From NCBI RefSeq assembly GCF_026735165.1, contig NZ_JAPQES010000001.1, positions 806,001-870,000 on the forward strand: DNA of 64,000 bases, read 5' to 3'. Below, one piece after another: positions 1 to 8,548 of this stretch; positions within the stretch are counted from its first letter, which is position 1; each line of letters opens with the position of its first letter. A program made the translations under genes and the position numbers. The stretch comes from Clostridium ganghwense. Lineage in GTDB: Bacteria; Bacillota; Clostridia; Clostridiales; Clostridiaceae. The notes below the pieces were generated by a model. That model had not been told where the DNA came from and searched no databases. It worked only from the letters and a program-made list of their open reading frames with translations.

Positions 1-1141
1 TTGAACGACGAAGAAAAACTTTACTTCCTATTTTTACTCCCTTTCTATTTATATCATCCATATTATTTAAGGTAGCTCTCTTTACAGTAACTCCCCCAAT
101 TTCTACTGGCTCTAGTATAGCTGTAGGGCTAACTCGTCCACTTCTACCTACATTCCATTCTACATCTAATAATTTAGTAGTTGCTTCTTCTGCTTCAAAT
201 TTGTAAGCAAGAGCCCATTTAGGAAATTTAACTGTATATCCTATTATTTCACGGGTTTTTATATGTTCAATAGCTATTACTACTCCATCTATTTCATAGT
301 TTAAGCTATTTCGTATACTTTCTAAATATTTTATTTCTTCTTCAATTTCTTCAATGGTAGAACAAACTTTTACATATTCATCCATTGGAAGACCTTTTTC
401 TTTTATAAAATCTAACATTTCAGTATACGTCTCAAAAGGCTTGCCTTCATTATACCCAACATCATAGAAAAATGCAGATAAATTTCTTCTTGCTGTTTCT
501 TTTACATTTAAATTTCTCAGAGCACCAGCAGCACCATTTCTTAAGTTTTTAAGAGGATTTTCCGCTACTTTATTATATTCATTAAAAGCTTCTTTTGTCA
601 TAATAGCTTCTCCATGAACTTCCATCAAGGCATTATTATCCATAATAAGTGGCAATGTTTTTATTGTTTTAGCCTGAGCAGTAATATCTTCTCCTACCTC
701 ACCCGTTCCTCTACTGGCTGCCTTTATTAATATACCGTCCTCATTATATGTACAATTTATTGTAAGTCCATCAAATTTTTTAGTTAAAACATATTTTATT
801 GATGGCAATTGCTCTTCATGATTATCATTATATTCCTTAATAGCCTTTAAATTTCTATTATGCCAATCTTTAATTTCTTGAATACTTTGAGCCTTACCTA
901 AGCTCCAAAGTTTACCTTTATGTGTATACTTTTGAAATTGAGGAAGTACAATATCACCAACTCTTTGAGTTGGTGAATATGGAAGTACTATATCCGTTTC
1001 CGCTTCAAGCTTTACTAATTCATCATACTTAGCATCATATTCTTTATCCGAAACAGTAGGATTGTCTAAAGTATAATACTCATATGCATATTTATTTAAT
1101 TCTTTAACTAATTCTTCAATCTTTTGTATTTTATCTTCCAT
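1..1141 (-). CDS. ligA: NAD-dependent DNA ligase LigA (N-terminal part, cut by window edge)
   Basis: About 380 N-terminal residues are visible; the C-terminal zinc-finger, HhH and BRCT parts lie beyond base 1. LigA seals nicks in replication and repair using NAD+. Seen: a Ia domain with the conserved block YSPTQRVGD near residue 55, the adenylation motif KFDG with the nucleophilic lysine at about K122, then [30 protein letters not shown] and the nucleotidyltransferase block [15 protein letters not shown], ending in the OB-fold region. The active site reads KKFDGLT where many LigA proteins have KxDGLA, which I take as a lineage variant because everything around it is intact. The ATG at 1139-1141 begins [10 protein letters not shown]. 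pcrA ends 21 bp upstream, so the two are probably cotranscribed in the order yerC-pcrA-ligA. Confidence 0.95.
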   Translation of the reverse strand, partial: MEDKIQKIEELVKELNKYAYEYYTLDNPTVSDKEYDAKYDELVKLEAETDIVLPYSPTQRVGDIVLPQFQKYTHKGKLWSLGKAQSIQEIKDWHNRNLKAIKEYNDNHEEQLPSIKYVLTKKFDGLTINCTYNEDGILIKAASRGTGEVGEDITAQAKTIKTLPLIMDNNALMEVHGEAIMTKEAFNEYNKVAENPLKNLRNGAAGALRNLNVKETARRNLSAFFYDVGYNEGKPFETYTEMLDFIKEKGLPMDEYVKVCSTIEEIEEEIKYLESIRNSLNYEIDGVVIAIEHIKTREIIGYTVKFPKWALAYKFEAEEATTKLLDVEWNVGRSGRVSPTAILEPVEIGGVTVKRATLNNMDDINRKGVKIGSKVFLRRS

Positions 1142-1162
1142 TAACTAATGTCACCGTCCTTT

Positions 1163-3445
1163 TTACAACAGTTCAATAGGGGCCATATTAAGCATAAGTT
1201 GTTTAATTCCCATATTGTCAAAAGCTATAGTTACTTTAATATCATTTGAAGTCTTTGAAGCACTAACTATTGTTCCAACTCCAAATGTTTTATGTCTTAC
1301 TTTTCTTCCAGCACTTATTTCATTGGAATCAATGCTTTTCTTACTTCCATTTCCAAAATCATTATTTGAACTTAAATTTTCATTATTTAATATAGAATTT
1401 ATAGCTTTTTCTGCTTTTCTATTTCCGAAAGTAGATATTGAATGTGAATTTAGATTATTTCTCTTGTATGCTTCTAAAGTAGCTGCTGAAGTACTTCTAG
1501 CAGTATTAGTTCTTTTTTCTGATACATTTTCACGAAGATTTAATGATATTTCATTTATAAAATCTGATTCTGAATAACTAACGCTTCTACCAAAAACTCT
1601 TCTTGTACTTGCAGAAGTCATATAAAGTTTTTCTTTTGCTCTTGTTATACCAACATAACAAAGCCTTCTTGCTTCTTCCATTTCAGCAAAGTTATCCATA
1701 CAACGTGTTCCTGGGAAAATACCATTTTCCATGCCAGCCATAAATACTACAGGAAATTCTAATCCCTTAGCACTATGAATAGTCATTAAAACTACTGTAT
1801 CTGTATCTCCGTCGTAATTATCTATATCAGATACTAATGCAATCTTTTCTAGGAAAGCTGAAAGTGATTTATCTTCAGATATATTTTCAAACTCTACAGC
1901 TGCTGACACTAATTCCTTTATATTTTCTATTCTGCTCATATCTTCTATATCGTTAGAAGCTTGAAGTACTTTTAAGTATCCAGTACTTTCAAGTATTTCT
2001 TCTATAAGCTTTGATACACTAACCTTATCTTTTGTTCTATTAAAAGAATTTATAAGACTAGTAAATTTATTTATTGATGAAATATTTCTAGTTGTAAGTC
2101 CTGGAATATTATCTATATCTAACAAAACACTATACATGCATTCATCCATATAGTTTGCAAAATCTTGTATTTTACCTACAGTAGCAGCCCCAATTGCTCT
2201 TTTAGGAACATTTATTATTCTCTTTAAACTAATATCATCTTGCAAGTTATTTATGAATTTTAAATATGCTATTATATCTTTAATTTCTTTTCTATCATAG
2301 AACTTCTGTCCACCTATTATTCTATAAGGAATACTTCTTTTCATAAAAATATCTTCAAAAATTCTAGATTGTGCATTTGTTCTATACAATACTGCAAAAT
2401 CATTGAAGGTTTTGTTCTCTTTTTCAATAAGTCTTTTTATTTCATTAGCAGTAAAATTTCCTTCATCTGTGTCTGAATAAGCTCTATAAATTTTTATTTT
2501 TTCACCAGCTGGATTTTCAGTTCTTAAAACCTTGCTTTTTCTTTGAGCATTATTCTTTATTACAGTATTTGCTGCATTTAAAATATTAGCTTTTGACCTA
2601 TAGTTCTGCTCTAATTTTATTACTTTTGCGTTTGGATAATCCTTTTCAAAATCTAAAATATTTTTTATATCAGCACCTCTCCACTGATAAATACATTGGT
2701 CATCATCACCAACTACAAATATATTTTTATTAGCTTCTGCTAAAAGTTTAACTAATTCATATTGGGCTTTATTTGTATCTTGATACTCATCTACCATTAT
2801 GTATTTAAATTTGTTCTGATAGAATTCTAAAACTTCTGGATGCTTCTTGAACAATTCTACAGTTTTAAAAATTAAATCATCAAAATCTAAGGCATTACTA
2901 TTTTTTAATCTTTTTTGATATAGAAGATAAACATCTGCTATCTTATTCTTTCTAAAATCACTTTCATTTTCTTTCTTATACTGTTCTGGTGACATTAATC
3001 CATCTTTTTGCTTACCTATTTTCGAAATTATTTCCTTTTCATCTATATCTTTATCATTTATATTTAGTTCTTTCATACACTCTTTAACTAAAGTTTTTTG
3101 ATCTGAACTATCATATATTGCAAAATTTTTATTATATCCTAACTTATCTATTTCCCTTCTCAATATTCTAACGCAGCATGAATGGAAAGTAGATACCCAC
3201 ATACTATCTATATCCACATCAATTAAGCTTTTAATTCTTTCTTTCATTTCTCCTGCTGCTTTATTAGTGAAGGTTATAGCCAATATATTATAGTGTGGTA
3301 TACCTAGATCTTCAATCATATGAGCAATTCTATAAGTTAAAACCCTTGTCTTACCAGAACCTGCACCAGCTAACACAAGTAAAGGTCCATTTACAGTAGT
3401 AGCTGCCTCATGCTGTTCTTTATTTAATAGTGTTTTTAAATCCAT
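1163..3445 (-). CDS. pcrA: ATP-dependent DNA helicase PcrA (UvrD/Rep family)
   Basis: A 760-residue superfamily 1A 3'-5' helicase used in repair and in clearing replication conflicts. Seen: motif I GAGSGKT at 27-33, Ia AITFTNKAAGEM near 56, II VDEYQDTN at 218-225, III GDDDQCIYQWRGA near 246, IV QNYRS, V TIHSAKGLEF and VI YVGITRAK. The last 60 residues, with GRKVRHKTFGVGTIVS, are the Tudor-like domain of PcrA, which contacts RNA polymerase in the Bacillus protein. The length is normal for PcrA. The ATG follows AAGGAG with seven bases between them. It lies between ligA and a TrpR-like gene on the same strand with short gaps, the usual Firmicute pcrA-ligA arrangement. Confidence 0.97.
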   Translation of the reverse strand: MDLKTLLNKEQHEAATTVNGPLLVLAGAGSGKTRVLTYRIAHMIEDLGIPHYNILAITFTNKAAGEMKERIKSLIDVDIDSMWVSTFHSCCVRILRREIDKLGYNKNFAIYDSSDQKTLVKECMKELNINDKDIDEKEIISKIGKQKDGLMSPEQYKKENESDFRKNKIADVYLLYQKRLKNSNALDFDDLIFKTVELFKKHPEVLEFYQNKFKYIMVDEYQDTNKAQYELVKLLAEANKNIFVVGDDDQCIYQWRGADIKNILDFEKDYPNAKVIKLEQNYRSKANILNAANTVIKNNAQRKSKVLRTENPAGEKIKIYRAYSDTDEGNFTANEIKRLIEKENKTFNDFAVLYRTNAQSRIFEDIFMKRSIPYRIIGGQKFYDRKEIKDIIAYLKFINNLQDDISLKRIINVPKRAIGAATVGKIQDFANYMDECMYSVLLDIDNIPGLTTRNISSINKFTSLINSFNRTKDKVSVSKLIEEILESTGYLKVLQASNDIEDMSRIENIKELVSAAVEFENISEDKSLSAFLEKIALVSDIDNYDGDTDTVVLMTIHSAKGLEFPVVFMAGMENGIFPGTRCMDNFAEMEEARRLCYVGITRAKEKLYMTSASTRRVFGRSVSYSESDFINEISLNLRENVSEKRTNTARSTSAATLEAYKRNNLNSHSISTFGNRKAEKAINSILNNENLSSNNDFGNGSKKSIDSNEISAGRKVRHKTFGVGTIVSASKTSNDIKVTIAFDNMGIKQLMLNMAPIELL

Positions 3446-3488
3446 TAAACCACTCCTTAATTTTTAAGCCTTAATCCATTTATACGTA

Positions 3489-3788
3489 TTATTCCCACTT
3501 TATTCTTTCTAATACTAGGTTGTACCCATCACTACCATAATTTAAGCATCTATTCACTCTACTTATAGTAGCTGTACTTGCACCAGTAGCTGCTGCAATT
3601 TCAGTATAAGTCTTTTTTTGTTTTAGCATTTTAGCAACTTGAAGTCTTTGATCTACTGCTTTTAATTCATTAATTGTAAATATATCTTCAAAAAATTTAT
3701 AACATTCTTCTTTTGTCTCCAAACATAAAATTGATTTACATAAATAATCCATTTCTGGACTTTCTAATTTAGATTTATAATCTGCCAC
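3489..3788 (-). CDS. YerC/YecD family TrpR-related DNA-binding protein
   Basis: A 99-residue protein of the TrpR superfamily. The C-terminal half carries a helix-turn-helix (TYTEIAAATGASTATISRVN, about residues 61-80) of TrpR type. The N-terminal half (ESPEMDYLCKSILCLETKEE) matches the YerC/YecD pattern. It begins with GTG at 3786-3788, five bases after GGGAGTG; no upstream ATG fits. YerC is commonly found next to pcrA in Firmicutes, and the gap to pcrA here is 43 bp, so it is probably the first gene of the yerC-pcrA-ligA unit. Its target operator cannot be read from the sequence, and there is no trp gene nearby, so it should not be called the tryptophan repressor. Confidence 0.88.
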   Translation of the reverse strand: MADYKSKLESPEMDYLCKSILCLETKEECYKFFEDIFTINELKAVDQRLQVAKMLKQKKTYTEIAAATGASTATISRVNRCLNYGSDGYNLVLERIKWE

Positions 3789-4001
3789 TTAATCACTCCC
3801 TATCATGAATTTATTCTCGATATTATATGTAATAAATACTTCACTCTATTTTATCACATTTAAACTTTATCATTCCATGATTCTTTCTTTTATGATAAAT
3901 TACACATCCTTTAATTTTAATACTATAAGGGTATAAAATTCAACAACAAGATTTTGCTAATTATAAATTCTTATTTTTTATTACTTAATAATTTATACAA
4001 A

Positions 4002-4254
4002 GGCTCTGTTTTAAAAGAATGTTGTTTTTTACATTCTTTTAAAACTTCCTTTAGTAATCCTAAGGTTATGTTTAAAATTGTTGAGTTCATTATAATGAAA
4101 AATTACTATTCTTATTTAGTATAACTTTTGCAACGTTAAGAGTTTTCGTATATTTGAGCCTTAGCGAGTTTACGAAAGCTTAGTTGCTTAAGTTATACTA
4201 AATTTAGAATTGTTTTTGAAATTATACGAAATCAACAATTATTTAAAACATAGC
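4002..4254. mobile_element. MITE-like non-coding element with terminal inverted repeats and 9-bp target duplication
   Basis: This fills much of the non-coding interval 3789-4365. The ends GGCTCTGTTTTAAAA (4002-4016) and, read inward, GCTATGTTTTAAAT (4254-4241) form inverted repeats with one mismatch apart from a one-base offset. The element is bracketed by the direct repeat TTATACAAA at 3993-4001 and 4255-4263, which looks like a target-site duplication. Inside are a perfect 15-bp hairpin (4008-4022 with 4031-4045) and a long imperfect palindrome over 4065-4254, in which TTTAGTATAACTT near 4115 is mirrored near 4190. No transposase or ORF of note is present. The rest of the interval, up to the ribosome site of the next gene, shows nothing recognisable. 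The family is not assigned. Confidence 0.7.
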
Positions 4255-4365
4255 TTATACAAAAGGTATAAATTACATAGTTTTTATTTATTATTTCAAT
4301 AATATATATCTTTTAAAAGGACAAACTAAAATTATAAGATATGCTTTAGTTCAAAGGAGATATTT

Positions 4366-4641
4366 ATGATGAAGATTAAAAATAAATTTGCAATACTAGA
4401 TATAATATTAATATTTACTTTATTCCTTTCACACAATATCTCTACTTATAATCAAAAGCGTATATATATTTTTAAACAAGATACTTTAAAAATCCAACAG
4501 GAAAACTCTAAAAAATCTGAACAAATTACACTACTCCAAAAGGAAATTAATTCTCTACAAAAAAAACTTAATGTTTTAGAAAAAAAGAATATAGAGTTAA
4601 AAGAAAAAAATAAAGAGTATAAAAAACAATTACATATATAA
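4366..4641 (+). CDS. Small bitopic membrane protein with coiled coil
   Basis: A 91-residue protein of unknown function. It has one N-terminal hydrophobic helix (about residues 8-25, FAILDIILIFTLFLS), followed by a charged, heptad-like coiled coil (about residues 38-90) rich in Lys, Glu and Leu. The topology recalls small division or cell-wall proteins of the FtsL/DivIC type, but no family motif is present. The ATG at 4366 follows AAGGAGA with five bases between. The polysaccharide deacetylase gene starts 22 bp downstream and also opens with a membrane helix plus coiled coil, so the two products may form a hetero-oligomer at the membrane. That pairing is inferred from context and shape only. 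Confidence 0.75.
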   Translation: MMKIKNKFAILDIILIFTLFLSHNISTYNQKRIYIFKQDTLKIQQENSKKSEQITLLQKEINSLQKKLNVLEKKNIELKEKNKEYKKQLHI

Positions 4642-4663
4642 AATTTTAGAAGGTGAATTTATT

Positions 4664-5608
4664 ATGAAAAAATCCTGCTTCATTGTAAGTTTGGCTATTT
4701 TAATTATAATTCAAACTTTTTTTATCTTTAAACTTTCTAATGAATATATCAGTGTTATTAGAGTGAAAAGATCAATGAAAGAAAAAAAAACAGCCTTAAC
4801 CATGCTTAGTAATAATCTTTCTAATAGTAATTCTAAGAAAAAGGAACTTGCTGAAAAAATAAAAAAAGCAGAATCTGAAAAAATAAAATTAATTAAAGAA
4901 AATAGTAAATTAGAGAATATACTATTTTTGAACAAGACCACCTCATTCTATGTAGCAAATATTCCCGAAAATAAAGTTGTGTACTTAACTTTTGACGATG
5001 GTCCCTCAAATAACACTTTAAAAATACTAGATATACTTGATAGGTATAATGTTAAAGCAACCTTTTTTGTAAATGGCTCTTCATCTAAATTTAGTATTAA
5101 CACTTATAAAACCATAGTTAGTAAAGGTCATAGTCTTGGCAATCATACATATAGTCATAACTACAGTGAAATCTACAAAAATATTGAAGGATTCATTAAA
5201 GATTTTAATAAATTACAAAATCATTTAAATAATTCTATAGGAATACAACCTAAAATTGCAAGACTTCCTGGGGGTAGCAATAATACTGTTAGTCGTAAAT
5301 ACGGTGGGAAATCTATTATGAGAGATATAAGTAAATATCTAATAGATAACGACTACACTTATTTTGATTGGAATGTAGATTCCACCGATGCATCTGTTAA
5401 ACTACAAAATAAAAATAAAATAATTACTTCTGTTTTAAATAGAAGTAAAAATAAATCAGCTGCAATAGTTCTCATGCATGATAATTCTCTCAAAACAACA
5501 ACAGTAGAAGCATTACCTGAAATAATAGAGGGATTAATTAAACAAGGTTTTGAATTTAGACCACTCTCTTCTGCTGAATATATCAACCAGTTTTTAAGAG
5601 CAAAATAA
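4664..5608 (+). CDS. Membrane-anchored polysaccharide deacetylase (NodB domain)
   Basis: A 314-residue protein. An N-terminal membrane helix (about 6-24) and a coiled coil (about 35-90) precede a carbohydrate esterase family 4 domain (about 105-310). Seen motifs: TFDDGPSNNT with the metal and catalytic aspartates, GNHTYSHN with the two metal histidines, RLPGGSNN, DWNVDSTDA and the closing IVLMHDNS. CE4 enzymes remove N-acetyl groups from peptidoglycan or related glycans outside the membrane, and the anchor agrees with that site of action. The substrate, N-acetylglucosamine or N-acetylmuramic acid, cannot be told. It is probably cotranscribed with the small coiled-coil gene just upstream and ends at a strong terminator. 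Confidence 0.92.
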   Translation: MKKSCFIVSLAILIIIQTFFIFKLSNEYISVIRVKRSMKEKKTALTMLSNNLSNSNSKKKELAEKIKKAESEKIKLIKENSKLENILFLNKTTSFYVANIPENKVVYLTFDDGPSNNTLKILDILDRYNVKATFFVNGSSSKFSINTYKTIVSKGHSLGNHTYSHNYSEIYKNIEGFIKDFNKLQNHLNNSIGIQPKIARLPGGSNNTVSRKYGGKSIMRDISKYLIDNDYTYFDWNVDSTDASVKLQNKNKIITSVLNRSKNKSAAIVLMHDNSLKTTTVEALPEIIEGLIKQGFEFRPLSSAEYINQFLRAK

Positions 5609-5640
5609 AACTGAGGAATTAATATCCTCAGTTTTATTAT
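5607..5640 (+). terminator. Rho-independent terminator after the polysaccharide deacetylase
   Basis: An 11-bp perfect stem, AAAACTGAGGA (5607-5617) with TCCTCAGTTTT (5625-5635), has a short loop and is followed by a T-rich tail. The left arm overlaps the stop codon of the deacetylase gene. Confidence 0.9.
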
Positions 5641-5687
5641 ATACTTAATTATACTTAATTATATTTAAATTATTTTGATTTTAATGC

Positions 5688-5716
5688 TTTACAACTTTAG
5701 TGTAATAAAGTATAAT
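5688..5716 (+). promoter_or_regulatory. Sigma-A promoter of the amino-acid ABC transporter genes
   Basis: TTTACA at 5688-5693 and TATAAT at 5711-5716 are separated by exactly 17 bp. The predicted start is near 5723, giving a leader of about 100 nt before the binding-protein gene at 5821. I saw no T-box or riboswitch fold in that leader. Confidence 0.75.
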
Positions 5717-5820
5717 GTTCTTATACCAAAACAAAACTTATAAAAATTCAATAATTAAAATTTATATTTTAATTCAGATTTAATATCAAAGGTTTAAATT
5801 TAACTAAGGGGGATTTCATT

Positions 5821-6627
5821 ATGAAAAAAATAAGCAAATTAGCTACTTTAATATTAAGTTCTATCCTAATAATATCTCTTGCGGGGTGTGGAAATAGTAA
5901 AAGTTCTTCTAAAGATACTATTACTAAAGACGGTATTCCAAATAAAATAGTTGTAGGTTTAGATGACTCTTTTCCTCCAATGGGTTTTCGCTCAGATGAA
6001 GATAAAATAATCGGCTTTGACATTGATATGGCTAATGAAATGGCTAAAAGAATGGGTGTAGAAATAGAGTATATGCCTACTGAATGGAGTGGAGTAATTC
6101 CAGCTTTAAAAACTAAAAAATTTACTGTAATTATCTCTGCTATGAGTGTTACAGAAGAAAGAAAAAAAGAAATAGCATTTTCAAATCCTTATATTTTAGA
6201 AAAACAAGTTATAGTTGTAAAAAAAGATAATTTAACGATAAACTCTGCTGATGATCTTAAAGACAAAATCGTAGGTGTTCAACTTGGAAGTACAAGTGCA
6301 GAAGCTATATCACCTATAAGAAATACTATGAAGGAAGTTAAAGAATATGATAAAAACACAGACGCTCTTCAAGATTTAGCAATAGGAAGACTTGATGCCG
6401 TAGCAGTTGATGAACTAGTTGCAAGATATTATATAAAAGAACATAACGATAAATATAGAGTTGTTGAAAAAGAAATTTCAAAAGAACCTATAGCAATTGG
6501 ATTTAGAAAAGAAGATACAGCTCTTCAAAACAAATTTAATGAAACTTTAAAAGCTATGCAAAAAGACGGTACTATGACTAAAATTTCAGAGAAATGGTTT
6601 GGAGAGGATATAACTAAAATGAATTAA
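5821..6627 (+). CDS. Amino-acid ABC transporter substrate-binding lipoprotein
   Basis: A 268-residue family 3 solute-binding protein (HisJ/ArtJ type). The signal peptide ends in the lipobox LAGC at about residues 20-23, so the mature protein is a membrane lipoprotein. The ligand-binding fold begins with KIVVGLDDSFPPMGF and has the family signature GFDIDMANEMAKRMG near residue 66, then EWSGVIPAL and a C-terminal MQKDGTMTKISEKWFG. Such proteins bind polar amino acids; the exact ligand is not evident. It is followed 28 bp later by a matching permease gene on the same strand. No cognate ATPase gene is present next to the pair. Confidence 0.93.
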   Translation: MKKISKLATLILSSILIISLAGCGNSKSSSKDTITKDGIPNKIVVGLDDSFPPMGFRSDEDKIIGFDIDMANEMAKRMGVEIEYMPTEWSGVIPALKTKKFTVIISAMSVTEERKKEIAFSNPYILEKQVIVVKKDNLTINSADDLKDKIVGVQLGSTSAEAISPIRNTMKEVKEYDKNTDALQDLAIGRLDAVAVDELVARYYIKEHNDKYRVVEKEISKEPIAIGFRKEDTALQNKFNETLKAMQKDGTMTKISEKWFGEDITKMN

Positions 6628-6655
6628 TGAAACAAAAATAAAGGGGTGCAGAAAT

Positions 6656-7303
6656 ATGGATGTTACTACATTAAAAAAAGCTTTTCCAATATTATTAAAG
6701 GGAAGTGTCACAACAATAGAATTAACATTAATGTCTATTGCATTTGGTACATTACTTGCATTTGTTATAAGCTTTTGCAAGATAAGTAAAATAAAATCTT
6801 TAAATAAATTTGGAGATTTGTATACTTGGCTATTTAGAGGTACTCCTCTTTTAATACAACTATTTGTAATTTACTATGGCCTTCCTCAAATTGGAATAAA
6901 ATTCACCTCTTTTACAGCTGCTGTAATAGGATTAACTATAAATATTTCTGCATACATTACTGAAATAATTAGAGCTGCAATTCAATCTATAGATAAAGGT
7001 CAATGGGAGGCTTCTAAAGCTTTAGGAATGAATTACTGGCAAACAATGTTTTTAATTATAATTCCTCAAAGTATAAAAAGGATGCTTCCACCAATGTCTA
7101 ATGAATTTATAGCATTGCTAAAAGATACTTCATTAGTTTCAGCCATCTCTATGGGTGATTTAATGAGAAAATCTCAATTAGTCTATACCGCTACTTATAA
7201 GCCATTGGAAGTATTTTTACTAGCTACAATACTTTATCTTATGATGACAACTGTATTTACAACTTCTTTCAAAGCACTTGAAAATAAGTTTGCTTTTGAA
7301 TAA
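6656..7303 (+). CDS. Amino-acid ABC transporter permease (HisM family)
   Basis: A 215-residue inner-membrane permease of the polar amino-acid uptake family. It has several hydrophobic helices and the cytoplasmic EAA loop EASKALGMNYWQTMFLIIIP near residue 120, which contacts the ATPase. The N-terminal LLKGSVTTIELTLMSI and FRGTPLLIQLFVIYYGLP are typical of HisM/GlnP proteins. The start follows AAGGGGTG. It forms a two-gene unit with the upstream binding protein. The usual third gene, the GlnQ-type ATPase, does not follow; a terminator comes directly after and then an unrelated minus-strand gene. An ATPase encoded elsewhere must be assumed. Confidence 0.93.
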   Translation: MDVTTLKKAFPILLKGSVTTIELTLMSIAFGTLLAFVISFCKISKIKSLNKFGDLYTWLFRGTPLLIQLFVIYYGLPQIGIKFTSFTAAVIGLTINISAYITEIIRAAIQSIDKGQWEASKALGMNYWQTMFLIIIPQSIKRMLPPMSNEFIALLKDTSLVSAISMGDLMRKSQLVYTATYKPLEVFLLATILYLMMTTVFTTSFKALENKFAFE

Positions 7304-7336
7304 AAAACCATAAAATTTTATAATTTCTTAGTAACT

Positions 7337-7370
7337 AAAAAAACACTATCCCGGTGATAGTGTTTTTTTA
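7337..7370 (+). terminator. Rho-independent terminator after the amino-acid permease
   Basis: A 14-bp perfect stem, 7337-7350 with 7356-7369, has core CACTATC/GATAGTG, a CCGGT loop and a T run. It closes the two-gene transporter unit and shows that no ATPase gene is cotranscribed. Confidence 0.93.
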
Positions 7371-7578
7371 GTATTATATAGGGCAAGACACGTCCTGGGG
7401 CTGGAGTGCCTTAATTAATAAAAAGGGGGCTATTCATTCTTTTTATTTTCCCTTACAAAAGCTATTATAGTAAATAAACCTATAAATTGCAAGAGATTTT
7501 GCAAAATTAATTGTAAATAAACTGTTATAATAATCTATATCCTTCATAATTCGTTCATATTTTTTCTCATTACATGCT

Positions 7579-8307
7579 TTATTTGGTTTCATGAACGTCT
7601 TTTAGACATAATAATTCTTCATCTGACAATTCTCTGTATTGTCCTAACTCTAAATTTTCATCTAAAGTTAAATTTCCCATCTTTACTCTTTTTAGATAAA
7701 CAACTTCTTTATCTACCGCCTCAAACATTCTTTTTACTTGATGGAATTTTCCCTCTTGAACTGTAACATAAACCTCTGATCCATTTTTATCAGCATTTAT
7801 AATTTCAAGTTTAGCTGGTAAACAATTATATCCATCATCAAGTACTATACCATTTTCAAAGGCTTTAATGTCCTCTTCATCTACTATCTTATTTATCTCT
7901 GCATAATATACTTTGTCTACGTGCCACTTAGGTGAAGTTAATCTATGATTCAGTTCTCCATCATTTGTTATTAGAAGTAGTCCTTCTGTATCTTTATCAA
8001 GCCTTCCTACTGGAAACGGCTTAAATACACTATCCTCATATTCTAATAAATCTATTACCGTTTCATCATAATTATCAAAAGTGGCTGAAACTACTCCATC
8101 AGGCTTGTTCATCATAATATAAATGTATTTTCTATAATTAATCTCTTCTCCAAAAACTTTTATAATACATTCTTCTGCTTTAACCTTTAATCCGTTATCT
8201 TTAACAACTTTTCCATCAACTTCTACTTCTCCACTTTTTATAAGAGCTTTAATTTCTTTTCTAGTACCATATCCTAGATTTGATAAAACTTTATCTAATC
8301 TTTCCAT
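7579..8307 (-). CDS. 16S rRNA pseudouridine synthase, RsuA family
   Basis: A 242-residue protein. An S4 RNA-binding domain (about residues 1-60: MERLDKVLSNLGYGTRKEI...GEVEVDGKVV) is followed by the RsuA/RluB catalytic domain. The catalytic signature GRLDKDTEGLLLITNDG sits near residue 100, with the active aspartate in RLDKDT; KVYYAEI and EGKFHQVKRMFE are the other conserved blocks. It converts uridine to pseudouridine in ribosomal RNA. Its length and the single S4 domain fit RsuA (16S position 516 in E. coli) better than RluB, but family sequence alone does not settle which site is modified. It appears to be a single-gene unit. Confidence 0.92.
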   Translation of the reverse strand: MERLDKVLSNLGYGTRKEIKALIKSGEVEVDGKVVKDNGLKVKAEECIIKVFGEEINYRKYIYIMMNKPDGVVSATFDNYDETVIDLLEYEDSVFKPFPVGRLDKDTEGLLLITNDGELNHRLTSPKWHVDKVYYAEINKIVDEEDIKAFENGIVLDDGYNCLPAKLEIINADKNGSEVYVTVQEGKFHQVKRMFEAVDKEVVYLKRVKMGNLTLDENLELGQYRELSDEELLCLKDVHETK

Positions 8308-8506
8308 TGCTTTTCACTCCCTGCTTAGTTATTGTAAAAAGTAAGAGCAGCGGTTTATCACTGCCCCCCTTATTATAAACCTACAATTAGTTAAATAAAA
8401 GGAATTCTCTTCTTATTTATTCACTCTATTTTATAATTTATAGAATATATAATTGATTTTTGAAAGTTTTTAATCATTTTCTATATTGCACTACAAGTTT
8501 ACATTT

Positions 8507-8548
8507 AAAAAAAGTACTCTTAAATATAAAATTTAAAAGTACTTTTTT
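8507..8548 (-). terminator. Terminator after the Y_Y_Y repeat protein gene
   Basis: An inverted repeat with core AGTACT: 8508-8525 pairs with 8531-8548 with one mismatch, loop ATAAA, and gives a T run in the minus-strand direction. It lies directly after the stop codon at 8549. Confidence 0.85.

Noticed and set aside
5717-5820. T-box or amino-acid riboswitch in the leader of the amino-acid transporter
   Set aside because: The leader is AT-rich with no T-box sequence, specifier loop or terminator hairpin.
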